Of a DNA stretch of 64,000 bases, positions 1-8,480 are shown piece by piece. The notes below the pieces were generated by a model. The model was not told where the DNA came from, did no database searches, and saw nothing but the letters and a program-made list of their open reading frames with translations. Each line of letters begins with the position of its first letter. Position 1 is the stretch's first letter. The stretch comes from a virus, in IMG/VR virus record IMGVR_UViG_3300030104_001945, positions 1-64,000 of that record; one strand, 5' to 3'. The translations under genes were made by a program, and so were the position numbers.

Positions 1-48
1 AATAAAAAAATAAATCGTATTAAGTTTAATCGTAAAAAAATCGTATAA
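1..48 (+). CDS. possible 3' end of a gene entering from the left
   Basis: Reading from base 1 in frame 1 gives 15 codons rich in AAT, AAA and CGT, then TAA at 46-48. The gene that is still open at the right end of the window (from 63662) has exactly 113 codons before base 64000, so it would continue in this frame if the map were circular. The joined C-terminus would have nearly the same length as that of its paralogue at 62904-63290. The fragment is too short to support a gene by itself; the circular join is inference. Confidence 0.35.
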   Translation, partial: NKKINRIKFNRKKIV

Positions 49-102
49 GTTTCTTTTACGATTTCGAGAAAGTTCGTGGGGTACGACTAAGCTTTACCAC
101 TA

Positions 103-372
103 ATGACTGTTATATGTATAAATAAAATATATACTATTTTGATGGTTAAAGTTTGGTTATTATATGTAATTATTTCTATGCCTAATATGCCTTCTGTAAA
201 AACCAATTCTTTTTTGTATACTTCAGAAGAAAAATGTATGGAATCTCTAATTTCTTATATGAATGTATATGAATCTAAACCTGAAGAATATAAAAAAAAT
301 CTTAAAACCCAAGGATATTGTTTACCCTTTGAATCATTTCCTATAAAAGGTATACATAACTTTAATTTATGA
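103..372 (+). CDS. small membrane-anchored or exported protein, unknown
   Basis: 89 residues from ATG 103; an internal ATG at 142 would start directly before a hydrophobic segment (about residues 14-30) and is a plausible alternative, since neither ATG has a clear Shine-Dalgarno sequence. After the hydrophobic segment come an EKCMESL motif and a C-terminal YCLPFE, so there are two cysteines in a small, probably extracytoplasmic domain. The layout (hydrophobic N-terminus, Cys-Met, later Cys-x-Pro) recalls the protein at 36542-36847. The stop overlaps the terL start by four bases. Function unknown. Confidence 0.6.
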   Translation: MTVICINKIYTILMVKVWLLYVIISMPNMPSVKTNSFLYTSEEKCMESLISYMNVYESKPEEYKKNLKTQGYCLPFESFPIKGIHNFNL

Positions 373-1880
373 AACAAGAACTCGTAGAGAAAGCTAGGAA
401 TATTCTTTTAGATCCGAAAGTATCTAAAAACGTAAAAGAACAAGTTTTCGAAATACTAGAAAAACAAAGAACAAAAGCTACTAATAGTGCTGCGCATTCT
501 GGAATTTTGGATTATGCTAAACATATGTATCCGGGATATAGTGATCCTGCACATATAAAACTTATTGGACAAAACCTAGAAAGTTTAGAGAAAGGCGAGA
601 TTGATAGATTAGCTATCTTTATGCCACCACGACATGGCAAGTCCATGCTTTGCTCGGAATTTTTTCCAGCGTGGTATCTTGGACGTAACCCTAGAAATTT
701 TGTAATTCAATCCACTTATGCTCAAGAACTAGCTGATGATTTTGGACGCAAGGTGCGTAACCAATTAAAATCAGAAGATTTCATGAGAGTATTTGAGGGT
801 GTAGGATTAAGAGATGATTCAAGCTCAGCGAAACGTTTTCACACAGTACATGGCGGGACGTATAGCGCAGTCGGTGCTGGTGGTGCTATTACAGGTAGAG
901 GTGCACATTTATTAATTATTGATGATCCTATAAAAGGGCGTGAAGAAGCAGAGTCCGGGCTTCAGAGAAGAAACTTAATCGAATGGTACAAAGCAGTCGC
1001 TTACACGAGATTACAGCCGGGAGGTAAAGTTATATTAATTCAAACTCGATGGCACGAAGAAGATTTAGCTGGATGGATATTAGAGAACTCAGGTGAAAAC
1101 TGGAAAGTTTTAGACCTACCAGCAATAAATGCGAATGGTGATGCGTTGTGGCCAGAAGCATATCCCGTGTCTAAGTTAGAAAAAATTAAAGCGACAGTTG
1201 GAGATAGAGTATGGGAGTCATTATACCAGCAACGTCCTACAGCAGAACAAGGTGCTATACTCAAGAGAGATTGGTGGCGAAAATTGGATCACGAACCTCA
1301 ATACGATTTTATCGTTCAAAGTTATGATACTGCTTTTAGTACGAGAGAATCTGCTGACTTTTCAGCGAGAACGACATGGGGAGTATTCTCTCGTGTAAAC
1401 GAAGATGGTCAAATAGAAGCATGTATACATTTAATTGAAGCATGGAAAGACAGAGTAGAGTATCCTGATTTAAGAAGAATAGCCCAAGAAGCATATTGGG
1501 ATATGAAACCTAATTTAGTATTAGTCGAGAAACGTGCATCAGGACAATCATTACTTCAAGATTTAAGACGTGCAGGTATTCCTGTTCATGAATTTAGACC
1601 AGATAAAGATAAAGTTTCAAGAGCACATGCAGTCGCTCCCATGTTAGAGAGTGGTCTAATATGGATTCCCGATAAAGAAATATGGGTTGATGAACTTCTC
1701 GCAGAATGCGCAGCTTTCCCTTATGGAAAGCACGATGATTACGTTGATACATGTACTCAAGCTTGGCAGTTAATAAAAGAACAGTATTTAGTAGCGCATC
1801 CGCTAGATCCAGATTTATTTGACGAATGGGACGATAAACCGATAAAAACAAATTTAATAGAAAAGAGATATTATAGTTAG
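369..1880 (+). CDS. terL: terminase large subunit (TerL)
   Basis: ATPase-nuclease that drives DNA into the prohead and cuts the concatemer. The N-terminal ATPase has a Walker A-type PPRHGKS at residues 86-92 and a Walker B LLIIDDP at 181-187, with a TRWHEEDL coupling region at 226-233. The C-terminal RNase H-fold nuclease shows acidic residues in QSYDTAF (D320), LVEKRASG (E387) and HDDYVD (D456, D457, D460). The length of 503 residues is typical of the family. It opens the structural region ahead of a chain of micro-ORFs and the portal; the small subunit lies at the far right of the window. Confidence 0.97.
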   Translation: MKQELVEKARNILLDPKVSKNVKEQVFEILEKQRTKATNSAAHSGILDYAKHMYPGYSDPAHIKLIGQNLESLEKGEIDRLAIFMPPRHGKSMLCSEFFPAWYLGRNPRNFVIQSTYAQELADDFGRKVRNQLKSEDFMRVFEGVGLRDDSSSAKRFHTVHGGTYSAVGAGGAITGRGAHLLIIDDPIKGREEAESGLQRRNLIEWYKAVAYTRLQPGGKVILIQTRWHEEDLAGWILENSGENWKVLDLPAINANGDALWPEAYPVSKLEKIKATVGDRVWESLYQQRPTAEQGAILKRDWWRKLDHEPQYDFIVQSYDTAFSTRESADFSARTTWGVFSRVNEDGQIEACIHLIEAWKDRVEYPDLRRIAQEAYWDMKPNLVLVEKRASGQSLLQDLRRAGIPVHEFRPDKDKVSRAHAVAPMLESGLIWIPDKEIWVDELLAECAAFPYGKHDDYVDTCTQAWQLIKEQYLVAHPLDPDLFDEWDDKPIKTNLIEKRYYS

Positions 1881-1927
1881 ACAAGTGAATGTAACTAGTA
1901 TAGATATTTTATAATAAGGAGGTCATG

Positions 1928-2140
1928 ATGACTGCAATGTATAAACCAACGAAAGACAGACCGAGTAGAGGCTTGCAATATGCTGCAGCTTATAACGAAG
2001 CTGAAAATCGTTTTTATTCAAAACATCCTGAAAGAAGAAAAGATAATTCAATGATTCAAAAAGCAATGAATAATCCAGGCTTACTTGTTGAGGAAGTTGA
2101 AGATAAAAAAATTAACACTGTTCCATATGGAAAGGACTAA
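1928..2140 (+). CDS. small charged protein, unknown
   Basis: 70 residues. ATG 1928 is chosen over ATG 1925 because the strong AAGGAGG at 1916-1922 then has a 5-base spacer. The protein is hydrophilic, with a basic N-terminal half and an acidic C-terminal part (EEVEDKK). No domain is recognised. It starts the run of micro-ORFs between terL and portal. Confidence 0.7.
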   Translation: MTAMYKPTKDRPSRGLQYAAAYNEAENRFYSKHPERRKDNSMIQKAMNNPGLLVEEVEDKKINTVPYGKD

Positions 2141-2143
2141 ACT

Positions 2144-2296
2144 ATGAAAAAACAAGGTTATAATGCTCGTAAAGATGAGCAACTAGGAATGACTAGAGGT
2201 AAACAAGCTGGCAAAAAAATGTCAATGGCTGGAAGAAGAAAAGTAGCGAAAGCAACTCGTAAACCTAAAGGCTCTTACGGATTCAAAAAGAAGTAG
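2144..2296 (+). CDS. 50-residue lysine/arginine-rich peptide
   Basis: Begins MKKQGYNARKDEQLG and ends GSYGFKKK; strongly basic with many Lys, Arg and Gly and no hydrophobic core. It lies three bases after the preceding stop, as in a translationally coupled series. It could bind nucleic acid or be a minor virion component, but no family with known function is recognised. Confidence 0.65.
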   Translation: MKKQGYNARKDEQLGMTRGKQAGKKMSMAGRRKVAKATRKPKGSYGFKKK

Positions 2297-2303
2297 GTAT
2301 AAC

Positions 2304-2528
2304 ATGATGAGAGGATATAAAAATCCCGACACTCCACAAAAGTTTAGGGAAAAACATGCGAATCAATTAGATTCTCAAAAAAGAAAACTTCAGAATGGTT
2401 ATTCTTGCGATGTAGGAAGTGCAAAGATGAATGTGATGGGATTAAGTCTAGGAGGTTCAGCTTCGACTGTTACTCCAGCTAAACCTCGTAATGCGAGTGC
2501 TTCTATATTTAAAACAACTAAAGTTTAA
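2304..2528 (+). CDS. small basic protein, unknown
   Basis: 74 residues with a basic N-terminal half, one Cys, and a Ser/Thr/Ala-rich C-terminal half. The start is uncertain by one codon (ATG 2304 or 2307). Part of the terL-portal micro-ORF chain; no recognised domain. Confidence 0.6.
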   Translation: MMRGYKNPDTPQKFREKHANQLDSQKRKLQNGYSCDVGSAKMNVMGLSLGGSASTVTPAKPRNASASIFKTTKV

Positions 2529-2529
2529 C

Positions 2530-2616
2530 ATGGACCCTACGGAGTGTTGTCCTGTATGCGGTTGTGATAAAACTAAATGCATTTGTGGAGATGAATGCGA
2601 ATCTTGCGGTGCATAG
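2530..2616 (+). CDS. 28-residue cysteine-rich micropeptide
   Basis: The peptide begins MDPTECCPVCGC and carries eight cysteines, spaced like a miniature zinc or iron-sulphur knuckle (CCxxCxC, then CxC, CxxxCxxC). It sits one base after the previous stop and abuts the next ATG exactly. The Cys density and tight fit argue that it is translated, but a peptide this short cannot be assigned by eye. It might bind a metal ion during head assembly; that is speculation. Confidence 0.5.
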   Translation: MDPTECCPVCGCDKTKCICGDECESCGA

Positions 2617-2742
2617 ATGCCATTTAAATCCAAAAAACAACGATCATTTCTATATGCAAATAAACCAGAAATCGCAAAGAAATGGTCAAAAAAATATGGG
2701 AGTAAAATAGCTAAAAAAGAAACCAAGAAAAAAAGGAAATAA
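2617..2742 (+). CDS. 41-residue basic phage peptide (SKKQRSF type)
   Basis: MPFKSKKQRSFLYANKPE then a Lys/Arg-rich tail. Short peptides of the form S-K-x-Q-R-x-F-x-x-A-x-x-P-E are, from memory, frequent in tailed phages beside head genes; their function is unknown to me. The ATG follows the preceding TAG directly. Confidence 0.65.
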   Translation: MPFKSKKQRSFLYANKPEIAKKWSKKYGSKIAKKETKKKRK

Positions 2743-2746
2743 TATT

Positions 2747-2995
2747 ATGGCACTTAGCGATAAAGAATTAAAAAAATTAAAACAAATGATGCCTGGTGCG
2801 GCAGCATCAGCTTTAAAAAATATCATGAAAGGACAACGTGAACGTAATAAAGCAGATAGACATCCACCAAAATCAAAGTTAAAGACAGTACCACGAACTA
2901 AACAAAAAACAAAAAAAACAGCGCCACGAGCAGGAGCAGGAAAAGCTAAAAAATCTGACATTATGGCTCTATATAAAAGAATGAAAAAAAGATAA
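2747..2995 (+). CDS. 82-residue lysine-rich protein, unknown
   Basis: An acidic/basic N-terminal helix-like segment (SDKELKKLKQMM) is followed by a long Lys/Arg/Pro-rich region. Very basic overall, so binding to DNA or to acidic head proteins is plausible. Its TAA overlaps the next ATG (TAATG at 2993-2997), which suggests translational coupling. Confidence 0.65.
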   Translation: MALSDKELKKLKQMMPGAAASALKNIMKGQRERNKADRHPPKSKLKTVPRTKQKTKKTAPRAGAGKAKKSDIMALYKRMKKR

Positions 2996-3171
2996 TGGTT
3001 ACTAAAAAATTTGATAGACGATATGGTCAACCAGTTTTTGTAGGACTTGCGGGAGAAGGTGCTCTTGGAAATTTATTAGCAGATCATTATAATAAGGGAA
3101 AATTAAGTAGAGCTGATGTAAAAGAAATTTTAGATTACAAAAAATCATTAAACAAGAAAAAGAAAAAATAA
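2995..3171 (+). CDS. 58-residue small protein, unknown
   Basis: Starts MVTKKFDRRYGQPV, has a Gly/Ala/Leu-rich middle (GLAGEGALGNLLADHY) and ends in a poly-lysine tail. Overlaps both neighbours through TAATG junctions. No function recognised. Confidence 0.6.
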   Translation: MVTKKFDRRYGQPVFVGLAGEGALGNLLADHYNKGKLSRADVKEILDYKKSLNKKKKK

Positions 3172-3347
3172 TGGCAAAAAATTGGATTCAAAAAGCAATT
3201 AAAAAACCAGGTGCTTTACGAAAATCTTTAGGAGTTAAAAAAGGTAAAAAAATTCCTAAAAGTACTTTAAATAAAGCAGCTAAGTCTAAAGGTAAATTAG
3301 GTCAACGTGCACGATTAGCTAAAACCTTAAAAGGTTTTAAAAAGTAG
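3171..3347 (+). CDS. 58-residue basic phage protein (KPGALRKSLG type)
   Basis: Begins MAKNWIQKAIKKPGALRKSLG and continues with the pattern G-V-K-K-G-K-K-I-P. Peptides with a W-I-x-x-A-I-x-K-P-G-A-L core are, from memory, common in phage genomes beside terminase and portal genes, with no established role. The TAG stop shares its last G with the GTG start of the portal gene. Confidence 0.65.
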   Translation: MAKNWIQKAIKKPGALRKSLGVKKGKKIPKSTLNKAAKSKGKLGQRARLAKTLKGFKK

Positions 3348-5680
3348 TGGTAGAAGAAGTAATAAGTTTAGAGGAAGTACAAGTTGAACTTCCAGAAGAA
3401 GATATATTAGAAACTGGTGTTGAAATAAATCTTGAAGAAGAAGAAGAATTTGTAAATCCGTTAGATACAGATCATTATTCAAATCTCGCAGAGAGTATGG
3501 ATAAAAATAAATTAGGTCGTATTGCTGCAGATTTATTTGATAAATATGAAAGTGATGTATCCAGTCGAAAAGATTGGGCAGATCAATATTCAAAAGGTTT
3601 ACGCATGCTCGGTGTTATTACTGAAGATAGGTCAGACCCATTTCCAGGTGCATCGGGTGTTCATCATCCCCTAATGGCAGAAGCTGCTACGCAGTTTCAA
3701 GCAAGAGCCATTGCGGAGATGTTTCCTCCTGGCGGACCTGTAAAGACACAGATCATAGGAAAAGTAACTGATGAAAAAATGAAACAAGCATCAAGAGTTC
3801 AGGAATTTATGAATTATCAACTGACTCAAGAAATGCCTGAATATTTTGGAGAGTTAGACCAGTTATTATTTTATTTGGCAGTGTCAGGGTCCGCATTTAA
3901 AAAAGTTTATTATGATTCAACATTAGAAAGAGTACGTTCTTCTTTTATACCAGCAGAAGATTTTGTAGTATCTTATGGAAGTAATGATTTAGAAACTTGT
4001 GAAAGATATACTCAAGTGATGAAAATAACTTCAAATGATTTAAGAAAACAAATAGCTTCTGGTTTTTATAAAGAAATAAAAATTAATAGTGATACTAATG
4101 ATGATGAAGTTAATACAGTAGCTTCAACTATTCATAGATTAGAGGGAGTATCTGATACATTAGGTGAAAATATTCATACTGTTTTAGAAATTCACTGTGA
4201 TTATAATATAGAAAATGAAGATGATGAAAATGCAATAGCACTTCCTTACATTATTACTATTGATAGTGCATCACAACAAGTATTAGCTATCAGAAGAAAC
4301 TGGAAAGAAGATGATAAGTTACAGAAAAAAAGAACTTATTACATTCATTATAAATATTTACCAGGTTTAGGTTTCTATGGCTTTGGTTTAATTCACATGA
4401 TTGGTGGATTACAACACGCTGCGACAGGAGCATTACGAGCATTACTCGATTCTGCAGCATTCGCTAACTTAAATGGTGGATTTAAAGCAAAAGGAGCACG
4501 AATAGAAGGTGGAGATATGACTGTTTCCCCTGGAGCATGGCTAGAAGTAGAAGCATATGGCGATGATTTAAAAAAATCGTTTATGCAACTACCATTTAAA
4601 GAGCCTTCTCCTACTTTAATGCAACTTTTAGGAATTTTAACTGAATCTGGAAGACGTTTTTCAAGTATTGCTGATGCTATGGTAGGTGATGCAGCGGGAA
4701 CTTCACCAGTTGGAACGACTATTGCACAAATAGAACAAGGAAGTAAGATATTTTCTGCTATTCATAAGAGAGTACATCACGCTCAAGGCTTAGAATTAAA
4801 ATTAATAGGCGAATTAGATGGTGAATATCTTCCAAATGAATATCCATATGAAGTAGTTGGCGATGCTATGTCAGTAAGACGTGCTGATTTTGATAATAGA
4901 ATAGATATTATACCAGTTTCTGACCCAAATATTTTTTCTCAAGCACAAAGAATAGCTTTAGCACAGACTACACTTCAAATGGCTCAACAAGCACCTCAAA
5001 TTATAGATATAAAAGAAGCATATAAAAGATTAATAACAGCTTTATCTTTACCAGATCCAGATTCTTTAATAATTGATGACGATGATATTATGCGACGTGA
5101 TCCAGTGTCAGAGAATATGGCATTATTAAATGGAAAACCAATAAAAGCTTTTTTAGATCAAAATCATGCTGCTCATATGGCGGTTCATGAACAATTTATT
5201 TCTGATCCTCGTTATGGTGGAAGAAAAGAAGCACAAGAAGCTTTATTAGGACCAATGTTAGCGCATATAGGCGAACATTTAGCTTTCCAATATCGTCAAC
5301 AAATGCAACAATTAGTCGATCAAGTTTCAGGACAACCAATTCAATTACCAATTCCTGATTTTGATGATGATAATAAAAATGAAGATGAACAAGAACTGCC
5401 AATAGAAATGGAAAATGAATTAGCTGCATTTGAAGCACAATCTGCTCAAATGTTGGCAGAATCACAACCTCAAGATCCAGCTCAAGTTAAAGAACAACGT
5501 ATGGCAGCAAGTGATGAGGCTAATATTGCCATAAAACAAGAAGAAATGAATATTAGAAAAGAACGATTTGTTGCAGGTGAAAAAAATAATGAAAGAACAC
5601 AAAATAGAAAAGACAGAGAGCTTCAGTTAAAAGCAGTGGAAATAATGGATAAACAAAAAAATAAAAAAAGTGGAAAATAA
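3347..5680 (+). CDS. portal protein, P22-like
   Basis: 777 residues, begun by GTG overlapping the previous stop. Forms the dodecameric portal at one capsid vertex through which DNA enters and leaves. The N-terminus is acidic. The core contains DPFPGASGVHHPLM and the region AAATQFQARAIAEMFPPGGP, typical of the long P22 gp1-like portals, followed by the conserved VSGSAFKKVYYD segment. The last ~130 residues are Gln/Glu/Lys-rich and probably a coiled coil, matching the long C-terminal barrel of P22-type portals. Position between terL and scaffold/capsid agrees. Confidence 0.93.
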   Translation: MVEEVISLEEVQVELPEEDILETGVEINLEEEEEFVNPLDTDHYSNLAESMDKNKLGRIAADLFDKYESDVSSRKDWADQYSKGLRMLGVITEDRSDPFPGASGVHHPLMAEAATQFQARAIAEMFPPGGPVKTQIIGKVTDEKMKQASRVQEFMNYQLTQEMPEYFGELDQLLFYLAVSGSAFKKVYYDSTLERVRSSFIPAEDFVVSYGSNDLETCERYTQVMKITSNDLRKQIASGFYKEIKINSDTNDDEVNTVASTIHRLEGVSDTLGENIHTVLEIHCDYNIENEDDENAIALPYIITIDSASQQVLAIRRNWKEDDKLQKKRTYYIHYKYLPGLGFYGFGLIHMIGGLQHAATGALRALLDSAAFANLNGGFKAKGARIEGGDMTVSPGAWLEVEAYGDDLKKSFMQLPFKEPSPTLMQLLGILTESGRRFSSIADAMVGDAAGTSPVGTTIAQIEQGSKIFSAIHKRVHHAQGLELKLIGELDGEYLPNEYPYEVVGDAMSVRRADFDNRIDIIPVSDPNIFSQAQRIALAQTTLQMAQQAPQIIDIKEAYKRLITALSLPDPDSLIIDDDDIMRRDPVSENMALLNGKPIKAFLDQNHAAHMAVHEQFISDPRYGGRKEAQEALLGPMLAHIGEHLAFQYRQQMQQLVDQVSGQPIQLPIPDFDDDNKNEDEQELPIEMENELAAFEAQSAQMLAESQPQDPAQVKEQRMAASDEANIAIKQEEMNIRKERFVAGEKNNERTQNRKDRELQLKAVEIMDKQKNKKSGK

Positions 5681-5927
5681 AATAAGACCTACAGGAGAAG
5701 AAATAAGAAAAGCAAAAAAATTTCTTCGTAATAAAAAAGTACCACTTAGTTTATTTAAACCTAATTTATTTGCAGCATCAAGTAAAGAAATTGGACAAAA
5801 TTTTGATGGTACATTTAGTACTTTAATGAATGTATATACATCAGGAAACCCATACTACAAACGGAGATTAAAAAATGGTAACAATACCGCCGATACAAGC
5901 GATACTACAAGAAATAAAAAAGTATAA
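5670..5927 (+). CDS. hypothetical 85-residue protein
   Basis: Overlaps the 3' end of the portal gene by 11 bases and the next ORF by about 50 bases. Basic N-terminal helix (EEIRKAKKFLRNKK), then a Phe/Asn-rich segment. An AGGAG precedes internal codons but not this ATG, so the start is uncertain. No family recognised. Confidence 0.5.
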   Translation: MENKIRPTGEEIRKAKKFLRNKKVPLSLFKPNLFAASSKEIGQNFDGTFSTLMNVYTSGNPYYKRRLKNGNNTADTSDTTRNKKV

Positions 5928-6081
5928 AAAAGAATTAGCTAGTAAATCACTAGCACCAGGTTTTGATACGTTTGAGGCGTATCAGAAAGCAAAAGGAATA
6001 GCTGAAGGTTTAGATAAAGCTTCAGATATTTGTTTAGAAATTGAAAAACGTTATATTCAAGGAGATGATACGGATGATTAG
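5875..6081 (+). CDS. hypothetical 68-residue protein
   Basis: Starts ATG 5875 with CGGAG about ten bases upstream. Predicted mostly helical (QAILQEIKKYKKELA; FEAYQKAKGIAEGLDKAS). Small helical proteins in this position are common in portal-scaffold intervals. Overlaps the co-chaperonin start by eight bases, suggesting coupled translation. Confidence 0.65.
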   Translation: MVTIPPIQAILQEIKKYKKELASKSLAPGFDTFEAYQKAKGIAEGLDKASDICLEIEKRYIQGDDTDD

Positions 6082-6448
6082 AAATGAAGAATGGTTTACT
6101 GATGACGACATAGCCGATCCTAGTAGTAAAGATTTACCAAAACCTTGTGGTTGGAGAATTTTAGTTCGACCTGCAGGAATGGTAAAAAAATCAAAAGGTG
6201 GAATTATTTTAACTGATAAAAATGTACAAGAACAACAATACTTAAATTCTAAAGGTAGAATAATTGCTATGGGAAGTGAATGTTATAATAATAGAAGCAC
6301 AAATTGGTGTACAACAGGGGACCATATTGTATATAGTAGATATGCAGGATCAAAAATTGACGTTAAAGGCGTTAAGTTGCTCTTGCTCAATGATGATGAG
6401 GTATTGGCTGTATTACCAAATCCAGATGCAATAACTCAAAATCTTTAA
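6074..6448 (+). CDS. GroES-like co-chaperonin (Cpn10)
   Basis: 124 residues. ATG 6074 is preferred because AAGGAG at 6059-6064 is correctly spaced; in-frame upstream codons lack a ribosome site. The protein has the Cpn10 core: a PCGWRILVRPAG first strand, the mobile-loop segment KKSKGGIILTDKN, then KGRIIAMGSE, a GDHIVYSRYAG turn and a C-terminal DDEVLAVLPN strand. The fold caps a GroEL-type ring during folding of large substrates, as T4 gp31 does for its capsid protein. Its place directly before scaffold and capsid suggests it helps fold head proteins with the host GroEL. Confidence 0.88.
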   Translation: MIRNEEWFTDDDIADPSSKDLPKPCGWRILVRPAGMVKKSKGGIILTDKNVQEQQYLNSKGRIIAMGSECYNNRSTNWCTTGDHIVYSRYAGSKIDVKGVKLLLLNDDEVLAVLPNPDAITQNL

Positions 6449-6486
6449 TACGCACTTGTTGCGACAATACATAGGGAGAAAAAACT

Positions 6487-7401
6487 ATGACAGACGATGT
6501 GAAAGATATTACACCCGATAATGAAATCGAGGTAAAAATAATCGAAAGTGAAGTTGATCAACTAAAAGAAGAATCTAATCCTCTTGAAGTTAATCAAGAA
6601 GAAAAACCTCAACAGTCCGCCGAACCAGAAGATTTAAGTAAAACAGTTGAATCTCTACGAAGTGAATTAGAGGAAATAAAAAAGGAACCTTATAGTGCTC
6701 GTGTTAAAACTCGAATTGCTAAAGAAGTTTCAAAAAGAAAAGCAGAAGAAGATAAATCTAAAATGCTTGAAGAAAGGTTAGCTAAATTAGAAAGTGCTGC
6801 ACAACAACAAGATAAGAGTAGTCTTGAAAATCAATATCAAACAGTTTCAAAAGATTTAAAAGAAGCTATTGAAGGTGGAGATACTGAAAAACAAGTAAGA
6901 CTAATGGACGAGATGGCTGACGTAAGAAGTAAAATTCAAAACGTTCAACAACCTGCTCCTGAAGTTAAACCACCAGCACCTCAAATCCCTGAAATAACTC
7001 AACAATGGATTCAAAATAATTCTCATTGGTGGAATAAACCAGGGCATAGAGCAGCAACCCAAACAGCATTTGGAATTGACGCTGATTTAACAGAAGAAGG
7101 ATATGATGTCGCTGATCCTGAATATTATACAGAAATGGATAAAAGAATGAGCAAATTATACCCTGACTTAGTTAAAACAGCAGAAAGTTCTGTTCAAAAC
7201 CAAGAAAAAGATGTAGAAAATAAACCAAGAGTGCAATCACCTGTAGCCGGTGTTTCTCGATCAAATCAAGGAACCGCTAAAAGTGTAAGATTGACATCTG
7301 ATGATTTACAGAACGCTGTTACGTTCGGTATTGATATTAATGATCCATCCGCACTAAAGAGATACGCAAAAGAACTTGCAAATCTCAACACGGGAACATA
7401 G
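6487..7401 (+). CDS. capsid scaffold protein
   Basis: 304 residues, very acidic N-terminus, then long Glu/Lys/Gln-rich predicted coiled coils (about 45-155), a Pro-rich linker (PAPEVKPPAPQIP), a WIQNNSHWWNKPGH segment and a short C-terminal region. This composition and its place between portal and capsid fit an internal scaffold that directs prohead assembly and leaves before packaging. GGGAG precedes the start. Confidence 0.82.
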   Translation: MTDDVKDITPDNEIEVKIIESEVDQLKEESNPLEVNQEEKPQQSAEPEDLSKTVESLRSELEEIKKEPYSARVKTRIAKEVSKRKAEEDKSKMLEERLAKLESAAQQQDKSSLENQYQTVSKDLKEAIEGGDTEKQVRLMDEMADVRSKIQNVQQPAPEVKPPAPQIPEITQQWIQNNSHWWNKPGHRAATQTAFGIDADLTEEGYDVADPEYYTEMDKRMSKLYPDLVKTAESSVQNQEKDVENKPRVQSPVAGVSRSNQGTAKSVRLTSDDLQNAVTFGIDINDPSALKRYAKELANLNTGT

Positions 7402-7411
7402 GAGCCTGATT

Positions 7412-7873
7412 ATGACAAAAGAAAAAAGCACTTCTCTAAAAATAGAGAGAGAAACACGTGATGAAAGTACACGAATAAAAGAGTGGAAACCACCTTCTTT
7501 ATTAGAAGCACCTCCAGCTAGGCCTGGCTACAAGCAGAGATGGGTTGCAACTAAAATACTTGGGGTAGATAATCCTACTAACTGGGCAAAACGCCGACGT
7601 GAAGGTTGGGAGCCAAGAAAACCTGAAACTATGGAAGGTTTTCATGCACCAACAATTGAACATGGGCAATATGCAGGGTTTATAGGAATCGAAGGTATGG
7701 TACTGTGCGAAATGCCAGAAGAAATGGTTAACCAGCGAAACGCTTACTATCAGAACAAAACAGATGCTCAGATGGAAAGTGTTAAAAGTGACTTACATAG
7801 AGCTGAGTCCCCTGGGAATCCAATTCATCGAGACCATAAAACCAGTGTTACTAGAGGTGGAATCAAAGAATAA
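7412..7873 (+). CDS. conserved phage head-region protein, unknown
   Basis: 153 residues from ATG 7412, which has GGAG eight bases upstream; an upstream in-frame ATG at 7376 lies inside the scaffold gene. It contains PPARPGYKQRWVATK, NWAKRRREGWEPRKPE and MVLCEMPEEMVNQRNAYY. From memory this pattern recurs in many phages immediately before the capsid gene; its role is unknown to me, perhaps in prohead assembly. Confidence 0.75.
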   Translation: MTKEKSTSLKIERETRDESTRIKEWKPPSLLEAPPARPGYKQRWVATKILGVDNPTNWAKRRREGWEPRKPETMEGFHAPTIEHGQYAGFIGIEGMVLCEMPEEMVNQRNAYYQNKTDAQMESVKSDLHRAESPGNPIHRDHKTSVTRGGIKE

Positions 7874-7901
7874 TAACGTAGCATAGCTAAAAGGAAATAT
7901 T

Positions 7902-8471
7902 ATGGCTAATACAGACGCACCTAGTGGTTTTACACCACTAAGACACCTTACAGGTGGCGTTATACGTGCCAACGAATATGAAATTGCCAACTCGCAGGCA
8001 GATACTTTTTCTTATGGTGACATAGTCACTATGGATGCATCTGGCCAACTTGATGGTTTTGCCAATAACAAAAATGCTATTGGTATTTTCTATGGCGTTG
8101 AGTACATTGATGACGCAACAGGTAATGTTGAGTTCGTTAAACGTTGGAAGGGCGGTTCTACAGTAAAATCTGGAACTACTCCTAAAGCATATGTTTATGA
8201 CGATCCAAACATTACTTTTTCAGTACAAGCAGGCAATGGGGCCATTACACAAGCAAACGTGGGAGAACTTTGCAACGTGTTATTAACAGCATCAACAACT
8301 CCTTACTTCCATTCAAGACACGAAGCAGATATGGATACTTTAGCCACTACTGCAAAAGTGTTAAGAATTTTAAGAGTTGAACCGATACCTGGGAACGAAA
8401 CAGCAGAAAATGCTAAAATAGAGGTTGTAATTAACAATCACTTATTCGGTACTCAGAATGCAGGAATATAG
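7902..8471 (+). CDS. head decoration or capsid-associated protein
   Basis: 189 residues, probably beta-rich, beginning MANTDAPSGFTPLRHLTGG. It lies directly before the major capsid gene and has the Gly/Thr/Asn-rich composition of a capsid-stabilising protein. The exact family is not recognised with certainty; the role is inferred from position. Confidence 0.7.
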   Translation: MANTDAPSGFTPLRHLTGGVIRANEYEIANSQADTFSYGDIVTMDASGQLDGFANNKNAIGIFYGVEYIDDATGNVEFVKRWKGGSTVKSGTTPKAYVYDDPNITFSVQAGNGAITQANVGELCNVLLTASTTPYFHSRHEADMDTLATTAKVLRILRVEPIPGNETAENAKIEVVINNHLFGTQNAGI

Positions 8472-8480
8472 GGGTATAGC

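Noticed and set aside
6041-6073. upstream start for the co-chaperonin
   Set aside because: TTG 6041 and ATG 6065 lack correctly spaced ribosome sites; ATG 6074 has AAGGAG at a good distance.
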